Positions 7,653 through 16,053 of a DNA stretch of 51,558 nt are shown here, piece by piece. The notes beneath the pieces were generated by a model. That model was given only the letters and a program-made list of their open reading frames with translations. It ran no database searches and had not been told where the DNA came from. The stretch lies in contig DASPNP010000046.1 of NCBI GenBank assembly GCA_035626475.1, positions 1 to 51,558 of the forward strand. The letters are read 5' to 3'. Both the position numbers and the translations under genes were made by a program. Origin of the DNA: DASPKT01 sp035626475. GTDB lineage: Bacteria > Pseudomonadota > Alphaproteobacteria > Azospirillales > Azospirillaceae. Each line of letters opens with the position of its first letter. Positions within the stretch are counted from its first letter, which is position 1.

Positions 7653-8932
7653 AGACCGAGTTCACCCTGGCCCAGCTTGCCGACCCGGAGATCGCGGAGG
7701 CCGACAAGATCCTGCGCGCCTGCGTCCATTGCGGCTTCTGCACGGCCACATGCCCCACCTACCAGCTCACGGGCGACGAGCTGGACGGGCCCAGGGGGCG
7801 CATCTACCTGATCAAGGACATGCTGGAGGGGGACAAGCCGGCCTCCGCCACGGTCGCCAAGCACATCGACCGCTGCCTCTCCTGCCTCAGCTGCATGACG
7901 ACCTGCCCCTCGGGCGTGCACTACATGCACCTGGTCGACCATGCCCGCCACCGCATCGAGGAGACCTACAAGCGGCCGGCGGGGGAGCGCTTCGTCCGGG
8001 CGCTGCTGGCGGCCGTGATGCCGCACCGCGGCCGCTTCCGCCTGGCGCTGTGGGCGGCATGGCTGGGCAAGCCCTTCCGGCCGCTGGTGCCGGGCCGCCT
8101 GCGCGCGATGATGGACATGGCGCCGGGGCTGCCGAAGAGCGCCGGCCGCACCGGCCGTCCCGGCGTGTTCCGGCCCGAGGGCAAGGCGATCAGGCGCGTG
8201 GCGCTGCTGTCGGGCTGCGTGCAGCCGGCGCTCAAGCCCGGCATCGACGCCGCCGCCATCAGCCTGTTGAACCGCCACGGGGTCGAGGTGGTGATCTCGA
8301 AGGGCCAGGGCTGCTGCGGCGCGCTCACCCACCATATGGGCCGCCAGGACGAAGGCCATGCCGCGGCCCGCGCCAACATCGAGGCCTGGACCCGGGAGAT
8401 CGAAGCCGGCGGCCTCGACGCCATCATCGTCACCGCCAGCGGCTGCGGCACCGCGGTGAAAGACTACGGATTCGTCTTCCGCAACGACCCCGAACTGGCC
8501 GAAAAAGCCAAAAAGATTTCGGCCCTCGCCCGCGACGTGACGGAGCTGCTGGCCGAGCTGCCGCCGCTGCCCACGCGCCTTCCCAAGCCCTACCGCATCG
8601 CCTACCACGCCGCCTGCTCTCTGCAGCACGGGCAGAAGGTGCGCGAGGCGCCGAAGGAGCTGCTGCGCCGCGCCGGCTTTACGGTGGTGGAGCCCGCGGA
8701 CCCGCACCTCTGCTGCGGCTCCGCCGGCACCTACTCGATCCTGCAGCCGGAGATGGCGGTGCCCTTGCGCGAGCGGAAGGTGCGCACGCTGGAGGGCACC
8801 AAGGCCCAGGCGGTGGCCTCCGGCAACATCGGCTGCCTCACCTGGATCGGGGCCGGCACCGGCCTTCCGGTGGTGCATACGGTGGAACTTCTGGAATGGG
8901 CGGCCGGCGGGCGGAATCCCCTGACGCCCTGA
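7649..8932 (+). CDS. glcF: Glycolate oxidase iron-sulfur subunit GlcF
   Basis: The protein has 427 residues. GlcF carries the iron-sulfur clusters that accept electrons from the flavin subunits. Two ferredoxin-type [4Fe-4S] motifs are visible near the N-terminus: CVHCGFCTATCPTYQ (about residue 26) and CLSCLSCMTTCPSGV (about 75). Two cysteine-rich domains follow, with GQGCCGALTHHMG (about 223) and LCCGSAGTYS (about 354) of the CCG family. The gene overlaps glcE and ends the operon. No GlcC-type regulator is coded nearby. Confidence 0.95.
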   Translation: MKTEFTLAQLADPEIAEADKILRACVHCGFCTATCPTYQLTGDELDGPRGRIYLIKDMLEGDKPASATVAKHIDRCLSCLSCMTTCPSGVHYMHLVDHARHRIEETYKRPAGERFVRALLAAVMPHRGRFRLALWAAWLGKPFRPLVPGRLRAMMDMAPGLPKSAGRTGRPGVFRPEGKAIRRVALLSGCVQPALKPGIDAAAISLLNRHGVEVVISKGQGCCGALTHHMGRQDEGHAAARANIEAWTREIEAGGLDAIIVTASGCGTAVKDYGFVFRNDPELAEKAKKISALARDVTELLAELPPLPTRLPKPYRIAYHAACSLQHGQKVREAPKELLRRAGFTVVEPADPHLCCGSAGTYSILQPEMAVPLRERKVRTLEGTKAQAVASGNIGCLTWIGAGTGLPVVHTVELLEWAAGGRNPLTP

Positions 8933-8966
8933 CTGTTGGCGTTGGAGAGACATCGGAGGTCCGCCC

Positions 8967-9536
8967 ATGCTCGCCCGCCGCCTCGCCCCCCTGCTGCTGC
9001 TGTTCCTCGCCCTCACCGCGCCTGCCGCCACGCCCGCTGCGGCCACCCCCGAGGACCGCCTCGCGCCTCTTTTCGCCGAGCTCAAGCGCGACCTGCCGCC
9101 GGAGCGGGTGGGCGAGATCGAGGCGGAGATCTGGTCGATCTGGGCCGCCGCCCCGCCGGGCCGCAGCGACATCGAGCTGCTGATGGAGGCGGCCGGCGAC
9201 ATGATCCGGCACGAGGAGTTCGGCAAGGCCGTGGTGGCGCTGGACGAGGCCATCAATCTCGCCCCCGACTACCCCGAGGCGTGGAACCGCCGCGCCACCG
9301 CCCACTACCATGCCGGCGACTACGCCGCCTCCATCGCCGACATCGCCCGTACGCTGGAGCTGGAGCCGCGGCATTTTCCCGCCCTCGCGGGGCTGGGCAT
9401 GATCAACATGAGCCTGGGCCGCATGAAGGAGGCGCTGGCGAACTACGAGGCGGCGCTCGCCATCAACCCGCATTTCCGCGCCGCCAAGCTGCACGCGGCG
9501 GCGTTGCGCGAGCTGCTGAAGGGCGAGCCGACCTGA
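8967..9536 (+). CDS. Exported tetratricopeptide-repeat protein
   Basis: The protein has 189 residues. An N-terminal hydrophobic segment with an A-x-A-like cleavage region (LLLLFLALTAPAATPAAA) indicates export to the periplasm. Two to three TPR units follow from about residue 75, for example AWNRRATAHYHAGDYAASIA and ALAGLGMINMSLGRMKEAL, ending in EAALAINPHFRAA. TPR domains bind other proteins; the partner is unknown. GGAGG precedes the ATG. It lies 34 bases after glcF on the same strand and may be read through from that operon, but nothing in it suggests a role in glycolate oxidation. Confidence 0.85.
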   Translation: MLARRLAPLLLLFLALTAPAATPAAATPEDRLAPLFAELKRDLPPERVGEIEAEIWSIWAAAPPGRSDIELLMEAAGDMIRHEEFGKAVVALDEAINLAPDYPEAWNRRATAHYHAGDYAASIADIARTLELEPRHFPALAGLGMINMSLGRMKEALANYEAALAINPHFRAAKLHAAALRELLKGEPT

Positions 9537-9546
9537 CGGGGCCGCC

Positions 9547-10014
9547 CTACGCCCCCGTGTCCCACCCGCCGTGCATGCGCAGCAGCAGCTTGTGCCGGCG
9601 CAGGAAGATGCGCTCGTAGAGGGGCAGCAATAGCCGGTCCAGGCCGGGCACCCGGCTCTCGAAGCTGACTTCGTCGGTCAGCCGCGTGCCGCCGCCGGGC
9701 AGGGGGGTCAGCCAGCGTTCGTGCCGCCATTCGCGCATCATCAGCGTGTCGGAGCGTTCGGAGAAGCCCTCGCCGGCGGAGATGGCTTCCAGCCCGAAGC
9801 GGTGACGATCCAGCGGGATCACGCCGCCGAGCGTGATCCAACAGGTGAAGAGGTGCGGGTCCGAGCGCCAGATGTCGGCGTCCCGCCAGTGCGGCGGGAT
9901 GTGCATGACGACGGGCCAGAGCTCGGCATTGATGCCCTCCGCGCTGGCGGCCCAGACCCAGACGGTCTGGGGCGGGGCCGCCAGGTCGGACGTCAGTTCG
10001 AACCCTACGCTCAT
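9547..10014 (-). CDS. SRPBCC-fold lipid/ligand-binding protein
   Basis: The protein has 155 residues and the overall pattern of the START/SRPBCC superfamily: a first strand FELTSDLAAPPQTVWVWAA, a central DRHRFGLEAI strand, and TRLTDEVSFESRVPGLDRLL leading into the long C-terminal helix YERIFLRRHKLLLRMHGG. These proteins hold hydrophobic ligands in a deep cavity. Neither ligand nor reaction can be told from the sequence. It stands convergent to the TPR gene, with only ten bases between the stops. Confidence 0.75.
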   Translation of the reverse strand: MSVGFELTSDLAAPPQTVWVWAASAEGINAELWPVVMHIPPHWRDADIWRSDPHLFTCWITLGGVIPLDRHRFGLEAISAGEGFSERSDTLMMREWRHERWLTPLPGGGTRLTDEVSFESRVPGLDRLLLPLYERIFLRRHKLLLRMHGGWDTGA

Positions 10015-10055
10015 GCCATCATATGGCCCTTCAAAGCCCGCCGATCAGGACTGCC

Positions 10056-10192
10056 GTTCCCTCTCCCAGGGGGAGAGGGACAGGGAGAGGGGGTACGGGA
10101 TCGCGGAGCAATCCGCAAACCCAGATGAAGCGCCTCTCCCCGACCCTCTTGCCCCCTCACCCCAACCCTCTCCCCCCGGGAGAGGGGGTTTT
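10056..10192 (-). repeat. 135-bp dispersed CTCTCCC palindromic element, copy 1
   Basis: This is a reverse-orientation copy of the element also found at 16124-16262 and 33670-33805. Both ends carry GGGAGAGGG/CCCTCTCCC palindromes. The interior keeps the recognisable core GGGTCGGGG, GCGCTTCATC, GTTTGCGGA, CTCCGC and CCCGTACCCCCTCTCC in the same order in all three copies. Confidence 0.8.
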
Positions 10193-10217
10193 TGGCAACC
10201 CGGCGGGCGAACTCCGC

Positions 10218-12038
10218 TCAGCCCAGCCGCTCCAGCTCGTCGATGAAGCCCTTCAGCATGGTCAGGCCCTTGCGCCAGAAGGCGGGGTCCGTCGCGTCCA
10301 GGCCGAAGGGCGCCAGCAGCTCCTTGTGCCGCAGCGTGCCGCCGGCCGCCAGCATGTCGAGATAGCGCCGGGCAAAGGCGTCGGAGCCGTTGTGGCGCGA
10401 TGCCTCCTCATAGGCGGCGTAGAGCGAGTTCACCAGGCAGTCGCCGAAGGCGTAGGCGTAGACATAGAAGGGCGAGTGGACGAAGTGCGGGATGTAGGAC
10501 CAGAAGGTCCGGTAGCCCTCGTCGAAGCGCAGCGCCGGGCCCAGGCTCTCGGTCTGCACCTCCATCCAGATCTCGCCCAGCCGCTCGGCCGTCAGCTCGC
10601 CCTCGCGGCGCTCGGCATGCACCCGCCGCTCGAACTCGTAGAAGGCGATCTGGCGCACCACCGTGTTCAGCATGTCCTCCACCTTGGAGGCCAGCAGCGC
10701 CTTGCGGCGCTTCACGTCGGTCTCGCGCTCCAGCAGCCCGCGGAAGGTGAGCATCTCGCCGAACACGCTGGCGGTCTCGGCGAGCGTCAGCGGCGTGTCG
10801 GCCTGCAGGTGCCCCTGGCGGCCGGCCAGCACCTGGTGCACGCCATGGCCCAGCTCATGCGCCAGGGTCATCACGTCCCGCGTGCGGCCCATATAGTTGA
10901 CCAGCAGGTAGGGATGCGCGCTGGGCACGGTCGGGTGGGCGAAGGCGCCGGGGTCCTTGCCGGGGCGCGGCGCGGCGTCGATCCAGGGATTGTCGAAGAA
11001 CTTGGCGCCGACCGACGCCAGATCCGGGCTGAAGCGGGCATAGGAAGACAGCACGATCTCCCGCGCCTCGTCCCACGGGATCGGCCGGTCCTCGGCCTCC
11101 GGCAGCGGTGCGTTGCGGTCCCAGTAATCCAGCCGGTCGCCGCCGAACCATTTGGCCTTCAGCTTGTAATAGCGGTGCGAGAGGTCCGGGTAGCTGGCCT
11201 TCACGGCGGTGACCAGCGCCTCCACCACCTCGTCCTCGACCCGGTTGGCGAGGTTGCGCGAGGACCAGGGGGCGGCGAAGCCGCGCCACTTGTCCTCGAT
11301 CTCCTTGTCCTTGGCCAGCGTGTTGGTGACCAGCGAGAACAGGCGGACATTCTCCTGCAGCACCTTGCCGACGGCCAGCGCCGCCTCCTTGCGCACCTCC
11401 GCCCGATTGTCCGACATCAGGTGGAAGGCCTCGGCCGAGGTCAGGCTACGGCCGCCGATCTCGAAGCGCAGGCCGGCCATGGTCTCGTCGAACAGGCGGG
11501 CCCAGGCGGACCGGCCGGCGACATGCTTCTCGTGCAGCAGCTTCTCCAGCTCGTCCGACAGCTGGTGCGGGCGGAAGGCGCGGACGTCGCGCAGCCACGG
11601 CCCGTACTTCGCCAGCTCCGGCGCCTTCAGCTTGGCGGCGAGGTCCTTGTCCTCCAGCCGGTTCAGCTCCAGCGTGAAGAACAGCAGATGGACCGAGATC
11701 GCCGTCGCCCGCTCCTGCATGCCCTGGAAGAAGCGGCCCACCTCCGGGTCGCTGCGGTCACCGGCATAGACCAGCCCGGCATAGCTCATGATCCGGGTCA
11801 GAACCTCGTCGAGAGTCTCGAACTCGGCCACCGCGCGGCCCAGATCGGCGCCCGACAGGCCGGCCAGCTTACCGGCGTAGCGCTGCTCGAACGCCTTGGC
11901 CTCGCGCTCGGCCCGGTCCAGGTCGGTGCGCAGCTCGGCGCTGTCGCGGCCGGGATAGAGGTCGGCCAGGTTCCAGGCGGGAAGCTGGCCAAGGTCTTCG
12001 GTCTCCGGGGCGGCGGCGGTCGCGGTCTGGGCGTTCAT
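10218..12038 (-). CDS. M3-family oligoendopeptidase F-like
   Basis: The protein has 606 residues, normal for the PepF/oligoendopeptidase F group of M3 zinc metallopeptidases, which cut short peptides in the cytoplasm. The zinc site HELGHG (in TLAHELGHGVHQVLAG) is near residue 391, and a downstream Glu ligand is expected in the LAETASVFGEMLTF stretch. Other family landmarks are RYYKLKAKWFGGDRLDYWD and FVHSPFYVYAYAFGDCLVNSLY. No signal peptide is present. GAGGAA precedes the ATG. The gene is flanked on both sides by dispersed repeats and appears to be a single-gene unit. Confidence 0.93.
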   Translation of the reverse strand: MNAQTATAAAPETEDLGQLPAWNLADLYPGRDSAELRTDLDRAEREAKAFEQRYAGKLAGLSGADLGRAVAEFETLDEVLTRIMSYAGLVYAGDRSDPEVGRFFQGMQERATAISVHLLFFTLELNRLEDKDLAAKLKAPELAKYGPWLRDVRAFRPHQLSDELEKLLHEKHVAGRSAWARLFDETMAGLRFEIGGRSLTSAEAFHLMSDNRAEVRKEAALAVGKVLQENVRLFSLVTNTLAKDKEIEDKWRGFAAPWSSRNLANRVEDEVVEALVTAVKASYPDLSHRYYKLKAKWFGGDRLDYWDRNAPLPEAEDRPIPWDEAREIVLSSYARFSPDLASVGAKFFDNPWIDAAPRPGKDPGAFAHPTVPSAHPYLLVNYMGRTRDVMTLAHELGHGVHQVLAGRQGHLQADTPLTLAETASVFGEMLTFRGLLERETDVKRRKALLASKVEDMLNTVVRQIAFYEFERRVHAERREGELTAERLGEIWMEVQTESLGPALRFDEGYRTFWSYIPHFVHSPFYVYAYAFGDCLVNSLYAAYEEASRHNGSDAFARRYLDMLAAGGTLRHKELLAPFGLDATDPAFWRKGLTMLKGFIDELERLG

Positions 12039-12220
12039 GCGGTTCCTCTTCGATGCGGGAGCCTTGGAGATGGGGCGCGGGGCCCCGGCGCAACAGTAGC
12101 GCGGACACCCCGCCGCAGGGCAACCGGCTATTCGGGGAAGGGGGGAGGTGCGAGGGTCATCCTGTCCTCGCCCCTTGTTCCCATAGGCTTGGTGAAGTGG
12201 GATGCGCTCCGTGCCACCCT

Positions 12221-12504
12221 CAACCCGTAACCCCGGCGCAGGCCGGGGGCCAGGGGTTGCAGCCGTGGGATATCGATGAAGCGGAGAGGCTGGGGCGTGG
12301 TGCGTCCTTCGACAAGCTCAGGATGAGGAACGGGAGATGCCAGGCACTCCCGTTCCACGCAGCGATGGCTCGACCGGGAGCAGCAATAACTTCCTCATCC
12401 TGAGCTTGTCGAAGGACGCACAGCCTCAACGCTGCCCTTCACGGCGCGCTGCATCGACCGTATCCTGCTGCAACCCTTGGGTCCCCGCCTCCGCGGGGAT
12501 GACG
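12221..12504. repeat. Nested pair of dispersed inverted repeats
   Basis: The 510-base space upstream of the peptidase gene holds two repeat families, one inside the other. The outer one has arms at about 12221-12262 and 12466-12504 (CAACCCGTAACCCCGGCG... and ...CCGCGGGGATGACG). The inner one is a perfect 30-base inverted repeat, with arms 12301-12330 and 12391-12420 of the TCCTTCGACAAGCTCAGG type. The outer family also occurs at 15472, 23360 and 34259, and the inner family at 47645. No gene is supported here. Confidence 0.8.
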
Positions 12505-12548
12505 TGTAGAGAGGGGGACGGTCGTCACGGCCCTCCTGACCTAGGCCC

Positions 12549-13583
12549 TCAACTCCGCCACCGCAGCACCACGTCCCGCACCGGGTTCTCGAACGGCCGG
12601 CCCTCGGCCCGGGCGCGGGCGTACTCGTTCTTCAGCTGGTGGTACCAGCGCGCCTGGGTGTCGGCGTCCTTGATCAGCATCAGGGTGGGGTCGTGGCGCA
12701 GGCCCCGCTGCTGCATCACCACCACGTCGCGGTCCTGGCCCAGGAAGGTGCGGGCGATGGGGCGCAGGACCGGCTTCAGCAGGCCGAGCCAGGGCAGGGT
12801 CCAGAAGAACAGGTTGGTGATGCGGGTGGTCGTCTCGTCCACCGGCGTGACGCAGGTCAGGTTCCAGACGGCGTTCGGGCCGACCCGGATGTGCTCGGTG
12901 CGGACGCCGGGCAGGCGGAAGGCGATCTCCGTCTCCGGCGTGCCGCCCAGCACCTTGTAGGCGCGGCTGTTGCTGGAGGGGCGGTGGCGCTTCATCACGA
13001 AGCCCAGCTCCGACGGCCCGAACGCCTTCGCCTTCTCGTGGATGGAGCGGCGGGAGCGCCAGAACCAGCTCTTATGGACGAAGGGCCCGTGCGCCGGGTC
13101 CATGAGGCCCACCACGGCATGGTCGATGTGGCAGGGGAAGTCCATCCGCTCGACCATGGCGGGCCGCAAATGCGTCGGCGCCTCGGGCAGGGCGGGCGGC
13201 GGAACGTCGGGCTCGCCGTCCCCCATCCAGACCCAGACCAGGCCGTTGGCCTCGATCACCGGGTAGCGCTTCACCCGGATGCGGCCGACATCGAATTCCT
13301 GGCCCTCCACCAGCGACGGGATGGCGGTGCACTGGCCCTGCCGGTCGAAGCGCCAGCCATGGTAGCAGCACTCCACCTCCCGCCCGTCGAAGCGGCCGCA
13401 GGAGAGCGGGATGCCCCGGTGCGGGCAGATGTCGCGTAGCGCGAAGACCTCTCCATCCGCCGCCCGGCCGAACAGCAGCGGCTGGCCCAGCAGGGTCAGC
13501 GGCGCCATGGCGCCCGGCTTCAGCTCGGGCCCGGGTAGGGCGAAGTACCAGATGTCGGTCAGCAGGGAGGGGAGATCGGCCAA
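12549..13583 (-). CDS. Rieske-type ring-hydroxylating oxygenase, alpha-subunit-like
   Basis: The protein has 344 residues. The Rieske [2Fe-2S] site is intact: CPHRG (Cys53, His55) and CYHGW (Cys72, His75). The C-terminal half carries the mononuclear iron motif D-x2-H-x4-H in LMDPAHGPFVH, followed by the aspartate-bearing helical region, as in small single-component oxygenases of the VanA/phthalate type. Such enzymes use O2 to oxidise aromatic or similar substrates with electrons from a reductase; no reductase or ferredoxin gene is nearby and the substrate cannot be told. The start appears to be TTG at 13583. The first internal ATG (residue 26) would remove the conserved WYFALPGPEL strand, so the rare start is preferred. 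Confidence 0.88.
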   Translation of the reverse strand: MADLPSLLTDIWYFALPGPELKPGAMAPLTLLGQPLLFGRAADGEVFALRDICPHRGIPLSCGRFDGREVECCYHGWRFDRQGQCTAIPSLVEGQEFDVGRIRVKRYPVIEANGLVWVWMGDGEPDVPPPALPEAPTHLRPAMVERMDFPCHIDHAVVGLMDPAHGPFVHKSWFWRSRRSIHEKAKAFGPSELGFVMKRHRPSSNSRAYKVLGGTPETEIAFRLPGVRTEHIRVGPNAVWNLTCVTPVDETTTRITNLFFWTLPWLGLLKPVLRPIARTFLGQDRDVVVMQQRGLRHDPTLMLIKDADTQARWYHQLKNEYARARAEGRPFENPVRDVVLRWRS

Positions 13584-13765
13584 GGAACGGGCTCGCGGGG
13601 TCCGGGGGCGGGCGGCACTCTACACGGGGTGCGCCGGCCGGTCAGCGGTGGAGATGCCGCTCGCCGGACCTATGCGCAAGGTCCCGCGATTGTCCGCGCC
13701 ACAGGGCGCGGTTGCGCGTAGGATGGGCGGACCAGAATTGCCGGCCTGCCGATCAGGAGCGCCCC

Positions 13766-14011
13766 ATGACCGAGCCCCATAGCCAAGGCGTTCCGTCGCC
13801 CGACCAGCTGGACGGCCTCAAGGACCAGGCCGGCGCCATGATGGCCGAGCTGCAATCCACCCAGGCCCAGCTCGCCGCCGCGGCCGCCACGCTGGACAGC
13901 ATCCGCGCCATGAGCGCCAGGATCGACGAACTCTGCAGCACCGACGGCCCGCCCGACGTGGAGGCGCTGGAGCGGCTGCGCGACGAGCTGCTGGCGAGCC
14001 TGCGGAAGTAG
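13766..14011 (+). CDS. Small coiled-coil protein of unknown function
   Basis: The protein has 81 residues. Residues ~15-60 form a predicted long amphipathic helix (LDGLKDQAGAMMAELQSTQ and onward), followed by a short second helix ending LRDELLASLRK. There is no signal peptide or known motif. CAGGAG precedes the ATG. It lies 12 bases before the AraC-type regulator and is probably co-transcribed with it. Confidence 0.6.
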   Translation: MTEPHSQGVPSPDQLDGLKDQAGAMMAELQSTQAQLAAAAATLDSIRAMSARIDELCSTDGPPDVEALERLRDELLASLRK

Positions 14012-14023
14012 GGACGGCGGCCG

Positions 14024-14821
14024 GTGGCGCGGGGCCGGTTCAGCATGCTGCGCAGCCGGCTGGACGGGGTCCAGGCGGTCGCGGCCTGGTCCGGCCACAG
14101 CTTCGCCCGGCACAGCCACGACCAGTTCGGCCTCGGCATCATCGACCGGGGCGCCCAGCGTTCGCTCAGCGGACGCGGCACGGTCGAGGCCGGCGCCGGC
14201 AGCGTCATCACCTGCAATCCCGGCGAGGTGCATGACGGCGCGCCCATCGGCGGCGAGCGCGCCTGGCGCATGCTGTACCTGGACCCCGCCTTGGTCGCCG
14301 ATTCCGTCGCCGACATGACGGAGGGGCGCGCCGGCATGGCCGAGTTCCCCGATCCGGTGCGGGTCGACGGGCGGCTCGCCGCGCTGGTCGGCCGGCTGCA
14401 CGCGGCGGTGGCCGGCCCGGACGGTGACGCGATGCGGGCCGAGGAGCTGCTGCGCCTGGCGCTGGCGGCGCTGATCGGCGACGGCGGGCGTAAGCGTGCC
14501 GGGCTGCCGGCCGGGATCGGCCGGGCACGGACGCTGGTGGATGAGGACCCGGCGGCGCCGCTGGCCCTGGCCGACCTCGCCGCCGCCTCCGGCCTCAGCC
14601 GCTGGCAGGTGATCAGGGGCTTCCGCGCCGGCCTGGGCCTGACGCCGCACGCCTATCTGGTCCAGCGCCGCATCGACCTGGCGCGGCGGCACATCGCCCT
14701 GGGCATGGGGCTGGCAGAGGCGGCGGTCGCGGCCGGCTTCGCCGACCAGAGCCATATGACCCGCATCTTCACCGCCAAATACGGGCTGACGCCCCGGGCC
14801 TACGCCGCCGCGCTGCGGTGA
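14024..14821 (+). CDS. AraC-family transcriptional regulator
   Basis: The protein has 265 residues. The N-terminal part is a cupin-like AraC ligand domain (HSHDQFGLGIIDRGAQR, then CNPGEVHDG). The C-terminal ~100 residues contain two helix-turn-helix units: LADLAAASGLSRWQVIRGFR with GLTPHAYLVQRRIDLARRH, and EAAVAAGFADQSHMTRIFTA with GLTPRAY. This pattern is typical of regulators of transporters and exporters with the AraC-binding plus HTH_18 layout. The effector is unknown. The start used is GTG at 14024; an ATG at 14045 is an alternative that would lose only seven residues. The coiled-coil gene upstream and acetyltransferase downstream lie on the same strand. Confidence 0.9.
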   Translation: MARGRFSMLRSRLDGVQAVAAWSGHSFARHSHDQFGLGIIDRGAQRSLSGRGTVEAGAGSVITCNPGEVHDGAPIGGERAWRMLYLDPALVADSVADMTEGRAGMAEFPDPVRVDGRLAALVGRLHAAVAGPDGDAMRAEELLRLALAALIGDGGRKRAGLPAGIGRARTLVDEDPAAPLALADLAAASGLSRWQVIRGFRAGLGLTPHAYLVQRRIDLARRHIALGMGLAEAAVAAGFADQSHMTRIFTAKYGLTPRAYAAALR

Positions 14822-14904
14822 GCCGCAATTCCGTTCAAGATTCCGGGCGCCCGGATGCGCTCTCCTCCCCACCTCGGCCAACTCGGCTGGAAGACAGGGA
14901 GGGA

Positions 14905-15417
14905 ATGATGATTGGTGCCGTGGAGCTGGAGGTGACGCGCTGCCGGCCGGACGAGACGGGGCGCATCCTGGAGATCGTGAACGCGGCGGCGGAGGCCTAT
15001 CGCGGGGTCATCCCGTCCGACCGCTGGCACGATCCCTACATGACCGGGGACGAGTTGGCGGCGGAGATCGCGGCGGGCGTCGATTTCTGGGGCTGCCGGT
15101 CGGGCGGGAATCTCGTCGGAATCATGGGCATGCAGCCGGTGCGCGACGTCATCCTGATCCGTCACGCCTATGTGCATCCGTCGAGGCAGCGCTCGGGCAT
15201 CGGCGGCGTGCTGCTGCGCCGCATCCGCGAGGCCTCCGACCGCCGCATCCTGGTGGGCACCTGGGCGGCCGCCGACTGGGCCATATCCTTCTACGAGCGC
15301 AACGGCTTCCGCCTGGTGCCCCGGGATAGGGTCGCGCCGCTGCTGCGCACCTACTGGACGGTCCCGGAGCGCCAGATCGAAACCTCGGTCGTGCTCGCCG
15401 ACCCGCCCTTGGGGTGA
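14905..15417 (+). CDS. GNAT-family N-acetyltransferase
   Basis: The protein has 170 residues. The acetyl-CoA-binding motif is RQRSGIGGVLLRRI near residue 98, preceded by the strand IRHAYVHPS. The C-terminal SFYERNGFRLVPRD is the usual GNAT closing motif. The acyl acceptor is unknown. The ATG at 14905 has GGGAGGGA immediately upstream. A GTG-initiated extension back to 14818 overlaps the AraC stop and has no ribosome-binding site, so it is not used. It may be co-transcribed with the regulator, 83 bases upstream. Confidence 0.88.
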   Translation: MMIGAVELEVTRCRPDETGRILEIVNAAAEAYRGVIPSDRWHDPYMTGDELAAEIAAGVDFWGCRSGGNLVGIMGMQPVRDVILIRHAYVHPSRQRSGIGGVLLRRIREASDRRILVGTWAAADWAISFYERNGFRLVPRDRVAPLLRTYWTVPERQIETSVVLADPPLG

Positions 15418-15471
15418 GGGGGCAGGGATCCTAGGACCCATTAGACAATGGCTGATGGATAGGAATCCCTA

Positions 15472-15661
15472 CAACCCGTCACCCCGGCGAAGGCCGGGGC
15501 CCAGGGGTTGCAGCGGGATGCGCCGGATGCAGCGCTCCCTACCATCTCTTGATGATCTCTTTGGTTGTGCATGGGCGTGCTTCATCGACGGACCATGGCT
15601 GCAACTCCTGGGTCCCGGCTTAGGCGCTGCGCGCCAGCTGCGCAAACGCCGGGATGACGGT
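15472..15661. repeat. Paired GGGTCC-type dispersed inverted repeat
   Basis: The left arm (ACAACCCGTCACCCCGGCGA at 15471) and right arm (ending CGGGATGACGG at 15660) are inverted. The interior has a further pair, GGGGTTGCAG near 15506 and CTGCAACTCCTGGG near 15599. It is the same family as the outer element at 12221-12504. The ~290-base space between the acetyltransferase and brnA holds nothing else. Confidence 0.7.
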
Positions 15662-15710
15662 AGAGCTCGAAAGCGGCCGGCAAGCACCATGCGACCGGTT
15701 CCTTGAGGGG

Positions 15711-16013
15711 TCAGCCCTCCCGCCGCTGCTTCTCGACCCAATCGACCAGGATCGCGTCGATGCGGCCCTGCCAGCCGGGGCCGGTCGCCTTGAAATGGTC
15801 GAGGACCTGCGGCGACAGGCGGATGTTCACCGGCCGCTTCGGCGCCGCCGATTTCGGCCGGCCCCGCCTCACCAGCACGCCGCCGACCTTGAGGTCGGCC
15901 CCTTCGAACATCTCGTCTGTCCATTCCGGAAGTTCCTCGTACTCCTCGGGCTGGATGACGTGGGCGTCAACCTTGGCGAAGTCGGTCTCGAAACCGGGCT
16001 TGTTCGCGCTCAT
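15711..16013 (-). CDS. brnA: BrnA-family antitoxin without adjacent BrnT
   Basis: The protein has 100 residues. The C-terminal half is a BrnA-type ribbon-helix-helix domain: RPVNIRLSPQVLDHFKATG, GPGWQGRIDAILVDWVEKQ. The N-terminal half is acidic (VIQPEEYEELPEWTDEMFEG), the part that in this family masks the BrnT ribonuclease toxin. BrnA normally follows brnT directly and represses the pair. Here no brnT-like frame is found in the 300 bases upstream. That space holds a palindrome (16030-16053) and a dispersed repeat instead. GAGGAAGG precedes the ATG. It is an orphan antitoxin or a leftover of a degraded module. Confidence 0.85.
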   Translation of the reverse strand: MSANKPGFETDFAKVDAHVIQPEEYEELPEWTDEMFEGADLKVGGVLVRRGRPKSAAPKRPVNIRLSPQVLDHFKATGPGWQGRIDAILVDWVEKQRREG

Positions 16014-16029
16014 TGGCCTTCCTCATCGA

Positions 16030-16053
16030 GATTTATTGTAGATACAATAAATC
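16030..16053 (-). promoter_or_regulatory. Palindromic operator candidate upstream of brnA
   Basis: A perfect 10-base inverted repeat (GATTTATTGT, four-base spacer AGAT, ACAATAAATC) lies 17 bases before the brnA start. It is strikingly AT-rich against its GC-rich surroundings. BrnA-type proteins repress their own promoter by binding palindromes there, so this is the likely autoregulatory site; binding is inferred. Confidence 0.55.

Noticed and set aside
4695..9256. Long minus-strand frames antisense to the glcDEF operon
   Set aside because: Low-information sequence with His/Arg/Gly bias; the plus strand codes for clear GlcD, GlcE and GlcF with catalytic motifs.
12221..12504. Inverted repeats considered as an insertion sequence
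   Set aside because: No transposase frame between the arms; the length is under 300 bases and matches known small dispersed repeats.
15473..15924. 151-residue frame overlapping brnA
   Set aside because: Different frame on the same strand, passing through a dispersed repeat; the BrnA frame has the RHH domain and ribosome-binding site.
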